Positions 1 through 6,622 of a stretch of 11,299 nucleotides of DNA are shown here, in pieces. A model generated the notes under the pieces. That model did no database searches. It worked only from the letters and a program-made list of their open reading frames with translations, and had not been told where the DNA came from. A program made the position numbers and the translations under genes. Within the stretch, counting starts at the first letter, position 1. Each line of letters starts with the position of its first letter. This DNA is from SIG714 sp045629725. Its GTDB lineage: Bacteria; Bacillota; Clostridia; Oscillospirales; CAG-272. Where the stretch lies: NCBI GenBank assembly GCA_045629725.1, contig JAZQRT010000069.1, positions 1 through 11,299 on the forward strand, written 5' to 3'.

Positions 1-421
1 CACCAACAGCTTGTATTCTTACTTTGTATGTGCCTGGCTTATAATTTCCGTCTTCGTCTACACCATCTAGTGAGAATGATGTTTGTGCTGTAGGCAATTC
101 TTTTTGTATAATATCTTCTTCGTTTTTTCTGAGCGATGCTACAATTTCTATTCGTCTGTGAATAATACTGCAAACGATCCATATGATGATACTTAAGAAA
201 ATCAATGCTGTTGAAATAATATGAAGATCATTATCATGTAAAAAATAGATTGCCAGATCTATCCCCATGCAAATGCGCAGGATCCAATTTACAATTTTGT
301 TATTGATACGGTCTGAAATAGGGTCGTCAATTATTCTTATCATATCATTTTCGTAATAAAGTCCGCTTTGACTTGTAATTTTATAACGAGAGTTTTCATT
401 ATCTGAGTTTTTACGGTTCAT
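1..421 (-). CDS. Hypothetical two-helix membrane protein (C-terminus off the window edge)
   Basis: The reading frame is open from an ATG at 419-421 to the left edge, giving 140 residues with no stop, so the gene is cut by the window. The start is supported by GGAGG at 429-433, 7 bases upstream, and by a consensus promoter at 460-488. The protein starts with about 45 polar residues, then has two hydrophobic stretches (about residues 46-61, WILRICMGIDLAIYFL, and 68-88, containing STALIFLSIIIWIVCSII). A charged segment follows, and then a region containing DGVDEDGNYKPGTYKVRIQ that reads like the start of a beta-rich extracytoplasmic or cytoplasmic domain. I do not recognise the family. The topology (both ends on the same side, probably cytoplasmic) is inferred from the Arg/His/Lys residues after the second helix. 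It appears to be a single-gene unit with its own promoter. Confidence 0.8.
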   Translation of the reverse strand, partial: MNRKNSDNENSRYKITSQSGLYYENDMIRIIDDPISDRINNKIVNWILRICMGIDLAIYFLHDNDLHIISTALIFLSIIIWIVCSIIHRRIEIVASLRKNEEDIIQKELPTAQTSFSLDGVDEDGNYKPGTYKVRIQAVG

Positions 422-459
422 GATTATACCTCCAAATGATTTATCTTACTTACAATTAG

Positions 460-488
460 ATTATACCACAAGGTCACGTGATTGTCAA
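460..488 (-). promoter_or_regulatory. Consensus sigma-A promoter of the membrane protein gene
   Basis: On the minus strand a perfect -35 TTGACA (483-488) and a perfect -10 TATAAT (460-465) are separated by 17 bases. The bases before the -10 are TGG, giving an extended -10 (TGnTATAAT). Transcription should start near 453, leaving a leader of about 30 bases with GGAGG. The spacer contains the 8-bp palindrome TCACGTGA (474-481), a possible operator. Confidence 0.85.
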
Positions 489-689
489 GAGAGTTTTGAA
501 GATTAAACTGTATTCTATTTTTTATACAAATTTGATTACATCTTTTTGTGCAGATTGATAATTATATTAATTTAAGTTTAACATAGTTTCCTTTAAAGTT
601 CAATGTAAATTGCGTATTCGTTGAGTTAATATGCATAAATAATATATCCAATAGATTTGTTTGGCTTTAAAGGAGCGTAATTATCCACC
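489..689. other. AT-rich intergenic stretch, no gene seen
   Basis: This is the core of the 324-base gene-free interval 422-745. The rest of that interval is the promoter and leader of the membrane protein gene and the terminator at 690-730. In 489-689 I find no convincing open frame with a ribosome binding site, no hairpin with a U tract, and no RNA-gene signature. An AAGGAG at 670-675 on the plus strand has no start codon after it. Confidence 0.6.
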
Positions 690-730
690 AAAAAAATAAA
701 ATCGACAAGAGCATTTATCCTTGTCGATTT
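690..730 (-). terminator. Rho-independent terminator after the pyruvate kinase remnant
   Basis: On the minus strand an 11-bp perfect stem (right arm 720-730, left arm 699-709, stem sequence AAATCGACAAG) with a 10-base loop is followed by a U tract (from TATTTTTT, 690-697). It lies 15 bases beyond the stop codon of the pyruvate kinase remnant. No terminator is visible between the methyltransferase and the remnant, so it probably ends the methyltransferase transcript today. Confidence 0.85.
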
Positions 731-745
731 CAATTTTATAATTCT

Positions 746-1214
746 TTATTTAACCACTTCAACCTTTATGGTATTTGTATTACATGTAGAACCGTTGATC
801 TGTCCGCCTGTCATAACAACACTGTCGCCGCTTTGAAGATTAAATAATTTTTTAGCTTGGTTAAGCGCTTGGAAGAATACAATATCAAGAGAGGAGTATT
901 CTTCGCTGAGTACGGGAGTAACGCCCCAGCTGAGGTTAAGCTGACGCCAAGCTCGGATGCTTGTGGTTGTTCCCATAATATCGGTGGGGCTTCTGAAACG
1001 TCTTAACAGACGGGCGTTTTTTCCCGAAAAGGAGTGGATTACTATACATATCACCGTCAGAAAGCTCGATTTTTTTGTTTTCAAAGGTCTTGATTCTATA
1101 CTCCGGTCCCTTCGTGTCCAGCATGATCGGTATAGGCAAATCAAGCTTTTCGCGAACTTTTTTAACAAGCGCTATTTTTTCCGAGTGATCCTCATGTGTG
1201 CCGTGTGAAAATAT
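746..1214 (-). pseudogene. Pyruvate kinase remnant: 5' truncated, large internal deletion, out of frame
   Basis: Two pieces of one pyruvate kinase are visible on the minus strand. Piece one, about 1211 down to 1044, reads FSHGTHEDH, then LPIPIMLDTKGPEYRI and KIELSDGD, matching the start of the A domain (the NFSHG and DTKGPEIR signatures). Piece two, about 1042 down to a TAA at 746-748, lies in another frame and reads SGKNARLLRRFRSP, then RQLNLSWGVTPVL and LQSGDSVVMTGG, ending TNTIKVEVVK. This is the family's C-terminal domain. Missing are roughly the first 30-40 residues and nearly 300 residues between the pieces, including the catalytic lysine, the metal-binding acidic residues and the whole B domain. 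No start codon or ribosome binding site is seen for piece one. It cannot make an active kinase. Decay of a real gene is most likely; a metagenome assembly join is the main alternative. Confidence 0.85.
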
Positions 1215-1217
1215 GTT

Positions 1218-2414
1218 TTAAATCTTGGTTGTATCTTTGGGAAGAATATTTCCAATAAAGGGTGTAATTCCGAGAAGCTTTGCGGCAGAGTTGAATTCAT
1301 CAAGGGCTTTTTCACGCTTTTTTGTGCCTGTGTTTCTGTAAATTCCTTTAATGATAACATTTTTAGGAGTTTCCTCGGGGTCGATCAGTTCAAATGCGGT
1401 GACCTCATAGCCGTAATATTCAAGAGCAAGACAACGCATGGCGTCTGTTGCGGCATCGGCAAGCTTTTGCTTTAGTATGGAGTGCTTGGTGATGAAGGAA
1501 AGCTCATCGCATTTCATTCCTTTTTGCATTTCATGATGGCAGCAGGGTGTTGAGAGAATAACCTTTGCACCGAGTCTTACTGCATTTGAAATTACGATAT
1601 CCGTTGCAATATCACAGGCGTGGAGAGAAACTACCATATGGATCTGCTCCTGCGGCTTGAAATTGGCAATATCGTCGCAAATAAATTCCATGCGATAACC
1701 AAGCTTTTCGGAAAGGGAACGGCAAAATTCTATGACGTCTGCTTTGAGATCGACCGCATACATTTTAACGCTTCTGCCCTTTAAATTGCACAGATAGTGG
1801 TAAACCGCAAAACTGAGATAACTTTTTCCGCAGCAAAGATCGGATATGTTAAGCTCACCATCAGTGGGAAGCTCGGGGTAGATGTCCTCAATTATTTCAA
1901 GAAATTTATTGATCTGGCGGTATTTTGACATTTTTTTGTCAAATATTTTACCGTCATCTGAGCAAACACCAAGCTTCGAAAGAAATTCAAGTGAATTTTC
2001 GGGAGTGATTATATAATTTTTCTGTTTGTTGTGTGATGATACGGGTAGATCGCCAATAGTAAAAGTGTCAAACTTTATTTTGTTCAAAAGTGTGATCTTT
2101 CCTTTTTTTGAAACCATGACAGAGCATTTGCCGGCGTGAGTTATGATATTCGTTCTTTTGTAATCTCTGACTGTCATATCAAATAACAAAAGAGTAGCGT
2201 CCTCAAGGGTATAATTTTTTCTGGTCGCCTTGTTATCGTTTGTGAAGGATGTAAGTCCCAACATGTGCTCAGCTCCTTTTTCAAAAAGAACACCCTCGCA
2301 TTTTGTAGGAATCTCAGCGCTTGAGGGTGAACTGAAAATAATTTTTTTCAAAGCACCCGAAGTAAGAGCAAAGTCAATGATTTCTTTTATTTTGTGTTGT
2401 GTTGTGTTTTCCAT
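1218..2414 (-). CDS. Class I SAM-dependent methyltransferase (Methyltransf_32-like)
   Basis: This 398-residue cytoplasmic protein has a variable N-terminal half (1-160) and a Rossmann-type methyltransferase domain (about 165-345). Motif I is the cysteine-bearing DLCCGKSYLSF (192-202), motif II is AVDLK (220-224), and further signatures are SLHACDIATD (263-272) and CCHHEM (291-296). This set is typical of the Methyltransf_32 group, in which an unusual CCG replaces the usual GxG of the SAM loop. The substrate is unknown; RNA or protein are both possible. The start is an ATG preceded by a weak AAAAGG, and the gene has its own promoter at 2469-2497. It ends three codons before the first recognisable residues of the pyruvate kinase remnant and in the same frame as them, so its extreme C-terminus (after about residue 390) may have been altered by the event that truncated the kinase. 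Confidence 0.85.
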   Translation of the reverse strand: MENTTQHKIKEIIDFALTSGALKKIIFSSPSSAEIPTKCEGVLFEKGAEHMLGLTSFTNDNKATRKNYTLEDATLLLFDMTVRDYKRTNIITHAGKCSVMVSKKGKITLLNKIKFDTFTIGDLPVSSHNKQKNYIITPENSLEFLSKLGVCSDDGKIFDKKMSKYRQINKFLEIIEDIYPELPTDGELNISDLCCGKSYLSFAVYHYLCNLKGRSVKMYAVDLKADVIEFCRSLSEKLGYRMEFICDDIANFKPQEQIHMVVSLHACDIATDIVISNAVRLGAKVILSTPCCHHEMQKGMKCDELSFITKHSILKQKLADAATDAMRCLALEYYGYEVTAFELIDPEETPKNVIIKGIYRNTGTKKREKALDEFNSAAKLLGITPFIGNILPKDTTKI

Positions 2415-2468
2415 AAAAATACCTTTTAAACCTTACCAAGCAAGAATTTATAAATTCTCTCCAAGGGT

Positions 2469-2497
2469 ATTATATCAAATAATCCCTTAAATTTCAA
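2469..2497 (-). promoter_or_regulatory. Promoter of the methyltransferase gene
   Basis: On the minus strand TTGAAA (2492-2497) and a perfect TATAAT (2469-2474) are spaced by 17 bases. The -10 is extended (TGATATAAT). Predicted transcription start is near 2462, about 48 bases before the ATG at 2414. It is back to back with the plus-strand promoter at 2544-2552. Confidence 0.75.
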
Positions 2498-2543
2498 GGA
2501 ATATTAAAAAAATTATATTGTTCAAGATTTGTTCATAATAATA

Positions 2544-2552
2544 TGATATAAT
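2544..2552 (+). promoter_or_regulatory. Extended -10 promoter of the large surface protein gene
   Basis: TGATATAAT at 2544-2552 is a perfect extended -10. No good -35 lies at 16-18 bases upstream (AAGATT at 2524-2529), so recognition would rely on the TGn element. Expected transcription start is about 2559, giving a leader of about 60 bases to the GTG start at 2621. Confidence 0.6.
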
Positions 2553-2609
2553 GATACAAATTTGTTTAATGTTTTTTGAAAAACTTGTGTTTGTTTGAAT
2601 TTTTTGTGT

Positions 2610-2623
2610 GGAGGTTGCCTGTG
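2610..2623 (+). promoter_or_regulatory. Ribosome binding site that fixes a GTG start
   Basis: GGAGG at 2610-2614 lies 6 bases before GTG at 2621-2623. The frame is open further upstream to a TTG at 2576, but that codon has no Shine-Dalgarno, and the extra 15 residues would spoil the typical Lys-rich start of the signal sequence. The GTG is therefore preferred. Confidence 0.85.
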
Positions 2624-5287
2624 AAAAAAGTATTTAAAACAGGGGTGGTACGGTCGCTTGTTTTTATCATTGTTCTTGTATTGGGAAGTTTTGGTATAAT
2701 AGCTTTTACCGAGAATTTGAATGGTTCTATATCCGATAAAGTAGATGACTTGACTGAAAAAGAGTATGTAGTAAGAATTGAAAACGCATACGAAACCATG
2801 AATGCTTCAGGTGCCTATAATTATGCCGGAACAGAAAGCGGAATGTTCGTTCTTGAACAGCTTGAGATTAACGATATAGGATGCAGGCTGAACACAGGAG
2901 ATATTCTTGGAGGAAGCTTATATTCTTTATTTACTGTTGACGGTTTTACTACTAACGGGTATATTCAAAAGACATACAGCGGCTCCTCTTGCATTGAAGA
3001 TATTCTCGAAAGCTCCGAGACAGAGTATAATATTGCGGTGAGCTTTAAAAGGGAACTTGGTTATACGGACAGCAATCCGGGCTCAGGACATGCAATATTT
3101 ATTTATGCTGTAGATAATGGAACGGTTTATTTTACGGATAATAATGCCCTCAATTCAACAGCTCCAGGTAAGCCGATGACTTTAACTCTTGAGGAGTTTT
3201 ATACGGTTTATAATGGCAAGTATGGTGCAATTTTAGGTGCAGTTCAATTTTCCAAAAGCGTATTTACAGATTATTGCACAATAAAAAACGTTGGTTCGGG
3301 AAGACTTCTCAACGTATATAATGACATGGACGTTGATAATACAAAGGTAACGATACAAAGTGCACGTTATACGACAGGCAACTATTTTTCTATCGCCTTT
3401 GACGGTGAAGGATTTGGATTTTACTCTGTTTGCGCTCCTACAAGAGTTATGGGACTTTCTTCTGACAATAAGGCACTTGTCGCAGTGAACGCTCAAAATT
3501 CTTCTTGGATCATTGAGAAGATATCCTCAGGATATTTGATAAGACTCAGGACCAATCCCAAGATGGTATTGACCTGCTCGGGGCAGTATAGTAACTCGAG
3601 AATTATCGTTGAAGAATTTTCCGAGGGAGATAAGTATCAGATCTGGTCTATCAACAGAAGTAATATCGGGGAGTTTTTGAAGCAGTATAAAGTTACGTTT
3701 GATATGAACGGTACCTATGAAGAGGTTTTATGTGCCTATGGAGAAGTACCGACACCTCCTGTTGCGAAGGATTTTGTAAGCAGACGCGGAATTAAATATT
3801 TCGTAGGCTATGACCGTGAGCTGACAGCCGTGAAATCACACGAGCTTTATACAGCAGTGTATGAAGAAAAGCTTGTTGATTATACCGTTGAATTTTACGG
3901 TCAGGACGGAACCCGTATTTATAAAGGATATTATAATTACGAAGATACCATCGTATACCCGAATGATCCGACTTACAAATCTACAGATGGTAAAAATTAT
4001 GTATTTATCGGATGGTATGATTCCGAGGGTAATTTGTTTAATTCCGATAAGGTATATAACGACGGTGTTTATACCGCTAAATTTGTAGAAGAATCCACAA
4101 CCTATACGGTAAGCTTCAATGATTGGGACGGAAGTGTGTATTATAGCGGACAATACACCGTTGGTTCTGAAATTACCTTGCCTGCACCCCCTTCAAGACC
4201 TTCGAATACGGTAAGTTTCTATACCTTTGTCGGATGGTTTGATGAAAACGGTAATGAATTTAATTTGAATAAAGTTACCTTTGATGCAACTTATACTGCA
4301 AAGTATGAGGAAAGGGAATTGCTCGTTCAGGACGTTGAAAACAATCGTGGCTTCATGGGCGCAAGTGTTGTCATGAAATCCAGTCTTACAGTTAATTTCA
4401 GAGTTTTAACTTCTGATTTTGAGGAATATGAAAAGGTTTTTGCTGTTTTTGAGATTGACCATAAAGATTACCGAGAAAAGCGTTGTGTTATAGTTGAAGA
4501 TTATAATATTCTCGGAGAATACATGGTATTCCCGTTAAAGGGTATTGCGGCAAAGGAAATGAATGACAGCATAAAAGCAGTGCTCTATGCAGTAAAAGAC
4601 GGTGTAAAATATCAATATAACGCGGTTAATTACAGCATTACAACTTATGTTTTGAACAGACTGAATGCTTCAAACGTAACAGATAAAGAAAGAACCATGC
4701 TTGTTGATTTGCTGAATTATGGCTCAAAAGCACAGATATATTTTGAATACAGGCTTGACGCTCTTGCAAATTCAGTTCTTTCAGAGGAACAAAAGGCTTA
4801 CGGAAGTCAAAACGTTGATGAAATTGAGCTGGAATCAATTTATGACTATAACCATACGGAAAGTGATCCTATAGGTTTTGCCGGAGTAAGTGTACTTTTT
4901 GGAGATAGTGTTAAGCTCAAATTTCTACTTGATTTTAAGAATTTCAATGGAGATACCGATAAAATATCAATAATTGTGACCTATCAGGATATCAATGGAA
5001 ATACACATAAAAAGGAGATAAGATTTAGTGATCTTTCTCCAAACGGTGATTATTTTACATTTACATTTGACGGAGTTGCGATCAAGGATATGGGAATGCC
5101 GCTTCAGGTTCAGATCTTTGAAAATTATGACTCTGAAGAAGAGATACAGCATAGCGGAACCTTTAACTATAGTATAGAGACATATGCGGCAAGGTCTGTT
5201 GAAAATTCAGATAAAGAGGAATTTATTGATCTTGTAAAGTATATGATGGCATTCAGCCGTTCTGCAGGTCGGTATTTTGAAAAATAA
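2621..5287 (+). CDS. Exported multidomain surface protein: peptidase-like, ricin-type lectin, InlB repeats, duplicated C-terminal module
   Basis: From the GTG start this is 888 residues. Residues 2-8 are basic and 12-29 hydrophobic, forming a signal sequence or uncleaved anchor (no clear AxA site). Residues about 45-210 resemble papain/C39-like folds: SGHAIFIYAVDNG supplies a candidate His157, and VYFTDNN supplies Asp173/Asn174. The nucleophile is uncertain; Cys88 and Cys124 are the only cysteines nearby, and neither is in a familiar motif. Residues about 217-345 form a ricin-B-type lectin domain (TIKNVGSGRLLNV at the start, YQIWSIN at the end). Residues about 356-562 are three InlB/Listeria-Bacteroides repeats with the FVGWFDENG-type signature. 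Residues about 577-710 and 752-888 are two copies of a module ending in NYGSKAQIYF or SRSAGRYF. I see no LPXTG, SLH or dockerin sequence. It probably binds glycans at the cell surface; enzymatic activity is unproven. The gene is monocistronic with its own promoter and terminator. Confidence 0.85.
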   Translation: MKKVFKTGVVRSLVFIIVLVLGSFGIIAFTENLNGSISDKVDDLTEKEYVVRIENAYETMNASGAYNYAGTESGMFVLEQLEINDIGCRLNTGDILGGSLYSLFTVDGFTTNGYIQKTYSGSSCIEDILESSETEYNIAVSFKRELGYTDSNPGSGHAIFIYAVDNGTVYFTDNNALNSTAPGKPMTLTLEEFYTVYNGKYGAILGAVQFSKSVFTDYCTIKNVGSGRLLNVYNDMDVDNTKVTIQSARYTTGNYFSIAFDGEGFGFYSVCAPTRVMGLSSDNKALVAVNAQNSSWIIEKISSGYLIRLRTNPKMVLTCSGQYSNSRIIVEEFSEGDKYQIWSINRSNIGEFLKQYKVTFDMNGTYEEVLCAYGEVPTPPVAKDFVSRRGIKYFVGYDRELTAVKSHELYTAVYEEKLVDYTVEFYGQDGTRIYKGYYNYEDTIVYPNDPTYKSTDGKNYVFIGWYDSEGNLFNSDKVYNDGVYTAKFVEESTTYTVSFNDWDGSVYYSGQYTVGSEITLPAPPSRPSNTVSFYTFVGWFDENGNEFNLNKVTFDATYTAKYEERELLVQDVENNRGFMGASVVMKSSLTVNFRVLTSDFEEYEKVFAVFEIDHKDYREKRCVIVEDYNILGEYMVFPLKGIAAKEMNDSIKAVLYAVKDGVKYQYNAVNYSITTYVLNRLNASNVTDKERTMLVDLLNYGSKAQIYFEYRLDALANSVLSEEQKAYGSQNVDEIELESIYDYNHTESDPIGFAGVSVLFGDSVKLKFLLDFKNFNGDTDKISIIVTYQDINGNTHKKEIRFSDLSPNGDYFTFTFDGVAIKDMGMPLQVQIFENYDSEEEIQHSGTFNYSIETYAARSVENSDKEEFIDLVKYMMAFSRSAGRYFEK
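3686..4306 (+). repeat. Three InlB-type (Listeria-Bacteroides) repeats within the surface protein
   Basis: Three diverged units begin at residues about 356, 421 and 495 with YKVTFDMNG, YTVEFYGQDG and YTVSFNDWDG. Units two and three also share a (F/I)GW(Y/F)D..GN.FN segment followed by YTAKF/YTAKY. Unit one is more degenerate (FVGYDRELTAV then YTAVYEE). The repeats are at the protein level; DNA identity is low, so this is not a recent tandem expansion. Such units usually act as a rod that lifts binding domains off the surface. Confidence 0.8.
4349..5284 (+). repeat. Duplicated C-terminal module of the surface protein
   Basis: Residues about 577-710 and 752-888 can be aligned by eye. GASVVMKSSLTVNF matches GVSVLFGDSVKLKF, FPLKGIAAKEMNDSIKAVLY matches FTFDGVAIKDMGMPLQVQIF, NYSITTYVLN matches NYSIETYAAR, and LVDLLNYGSKAQIYF matches FIDLVKYMMAFSRSAGRYF. 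Each copy is a beta-rich part followed by an alpha-helical tail. The tail resembles segments I know from the ends of many Clostridia surface proteins, but I cannot assign a named family with certainty. Confidence 0.75.
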
Positions 5288-5337
5288 ATCAAATGGGATC
5301 CACTTGCCCATTCTGAAAAAAATTTCCTATCCCCTTC

Positions 5338-5384
5338 AAAAAAGGCTGTAAAAAACTCGCACGAGTTTTTTACAGCCCCTTTTG
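5338..5384. terminator. Bidirectional Rho-independent terminator between convergent genes
   Basis: A nearly unbroken inverted repeat (left arm 5344-5359, right arm 5362-5377, GGCTGTAAAAAACTCG and its complement) has U-rich tails on both strands: CCTTTTGTATTT after it on plus, and six U residues (5343 to 5338) after it on minus. It ends 90 bases after the surface protein stop codon and starts 11 bases from the reductase stop codon at 5395. Confidence 0.9.
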
Positions 5385-5394
5385 TATTTATAGT

Positions 5395-6498
5395 TTATTT
5401 TATTCTGTCAGCAATTTTTTCAAGTAGGTCGCGAATAGGTAGCTTTTGAGGACAAATTTCCTCACAAGCACCGCATTTTACACATTCCGAGGCAGGAGAG
5501 CCTTCATTGGGAAGAAGCTCTTTTGCACCGCTTCTTGTTGTTTCAGCGCCAAGATATTTGTTGTATGCAGAGAAAATTTTTGGGATCTTGATTTCCTGCG
5601 GACAACCCGCTACACAGTATTCACAGCCTGTGCATCCAATAAGTCTTGCTTTGCGAATTATCTGTCTTGATTTTTCAATAATGTCAAGCTCTTCTTCATT
5701 GACGGGTACAAAGTCCTTCATGGTTGAAACGTTATCATTCATCATATCCATATTACCCATTCCCGAAAGAACCATAAATACAGAAGGGAATGAAGCTGCA
5801 TAACGTATAGCATATGCGGCATTTGAGCCCTTTCCAAGATTACGAAAAAGTGCATCCGCTTCCGAGGGAAGATTTACAAGAGCGCCGCCCTTTACAGGTT
5901 CCATAACTATAACGGGCTTGCCGTGCTTTTCAGCAACGTCATAGCATGCCTTACTTTGTACCGTGGGATCATCGTAATCAAGATAATTGATCTGGAGCTG
6001 AACTGCCTCGATAAACGGATTTTCCGTAAGTATCTTATCAAGCACCTCGGGAGTATCGTGGAAAGACATGGCAATATGACGTATCTTGCCTTCTGCCTTC
6101 AATTCCTTTACGATATTGAAGGTGTTGCAAGCTCTATGCTTTTCATATGAATTGCGGTTGAGAGCATGGAATAAGTAGAAATCAAAATATTCAACACCGC
6201 ACCATTCAAGCTGTTTTTCAAAAAATGGGCGTACATCTGCCTCTGTATCAAAATAGGGCGAGGTAAGCTTGTTGGCTAAAAGAAATTTATCTCTGGGATA
6301 TCTTGCGCTAAGGCAGTCACGGATGGCAGTTTCGCTTTTACCGTCAATATATCCGTGAGCAGTATCAAAATAGTTAAAGCCCTCCTCGATAAATTTATCG
6401 ATCATTTTGTTGAATTCTTTCTTGTCAACCTCATCTCCGATCATAGGAAGACGCATACATCCAAATCCAAAGTTTTTCTTAATTTCGGGGAAGTTCAT
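5395..6498 (-). CDS. Aldo/keto reductase with C-terminal 2x[4Fe-4S] ferredoxin-like domain
   Basis: This 367-residue cytoplasmic oxidoreductase probably reduces carbonyl compounds. Residues 1-285 are an aldo/keto reductase TIM barrel with the family's catalytic tetrad visible: Asp45 and Tyr50 (FDTAHGY), Lys77 (ANK) and His111 (LFHAL). The C-terminal part (288-350) has two cysteine clusters, C289-x2-C-x2-C-x3-C299-P... more exactly Cys289, 292, 295, 299, and Cys339, 342, 345, 349 followed by Pro, enough for two [4Fe-4S] clusters as in bacterial ferredoxins. This fusion is common in anaerobic Clostridia (the COG1453 group) and suggests that electrons come from ferredoxin-like carriers as well as, or instead of, NADPH; that is inference. 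The natural substrate cannot be read from the sequence. The ATG is preceded by AAGGAG at good spacing, and the gene is monocistronic with a perfect promoter at 6531-6559. It is full length, with no missing motif. Confidence 0.93.
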   Translation of the reverse strand: MNFPEIKKNFGFGCMRLPMIGDEVDKKEFNKMIDKFIEEGFNYFDTAHGYIDGKSETAIRDCLSARYPRDKFLLANKLTSPYFDTEADVRPFFEKQLEWCGVEYFDFYLFHALNRNSYEKHRACNTFNIVKELKAEGKIRHIAMSFHDTPEVLDKILTENPFIEAVQLQINYLDYDDPTVQSKACYDVAEKHGKPVIVMEPVKGGALVNLPSEADALFRNLGKGSNAAYAIRYAASFPSVFMVLSGMGNMDMMNDNVSTMKDFVPVNEEELDIIEKSRQIIRKARLIGCTGCEYCVAGCPQEIKIPKIFSAYNKYLGAETTRSGAKELLPNEGSPASECVKCGACEEICPQKLPIRDLLEKIADRIK

Positions 6499-6530
6499 AT
6501 CAGTTCTCCTTGCTTTTTAATATCAGCCTC

Positions 6531-6559
6531 ATTATATCAAAAAAATAAAGAGTTGTCAA
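6531..6559 (-). promoter_or_regulatory. Consensus sigma-A promoter of the aldo/keto reductase gene
   Basis: On the minus strand a perfect TTGACA (6554-6559) and a perfect TATAAT (6531-6536) are separated by 17 bases, and TGA precedes the -10 (extended -10). Transcription should start near 6524, giving a leader of about 26 bases that carries AAGGAG. Such a promoter predicts strong, constitutive transcription unless a repressor acts. Confidence 0.88.
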
Positions 6560-6571
6560 TGTTTATAATTG

Positions 6572-6607
6572 TAAAAGAAAAAATGCAGACCGAAAAGTCT
6601 GCATTTT
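6572..6607 (-). terminator. Rho-independent terminator of the OB-domain lipoprotein gene
   Basis: On the minus strand an 11-bp perfect stem (6597-6607 with 6580-6590, core TGCAGAC) and a 6-base loop are followed by the U-rich TTTCTTTTAC. It starts 15 bases after the stop codon at 6623, and separates this unit from the reductase promoter, which lies only about 13 bases further on. Confidence 0.88.
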
Positions 6608-6622
6608 GTTGTTTTAATTTAC

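Noticed and set aside
422..745. A riboswitch or small RNA in the longest gene-free interval.
   Set aside because: Apart from the promoter and the terminator hairpin, no paired structure of useful length and no conserved aptamer motif could be found by eye.
746..1168. A real 140-residue protein in the C-terminal frame of the kinase remnant.
   Set aside because: Its first 40 residues are an out-of-frame reading of the N-terminal kinase piece, and there is no convincing ribosome binding site. Only the last 100 or so residues match a family.
957..1208. A plus-strand frame of 83 residues across the kinase remnant.
   Set aside because: It is a shadow frame on the opposite strand from sequence that clearly encodes pyruvate kinase segments, and it has no start signals.
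2576..2620. An upstream TTG start for the surface protein adding 15 residues.
   Set aside because: There is no Shine-Dalgarno before the TTG, whereas GGAGG is 6 bases before the GTG at 2621 and gives a normal basic-plus-hydrophobic signal sequence.
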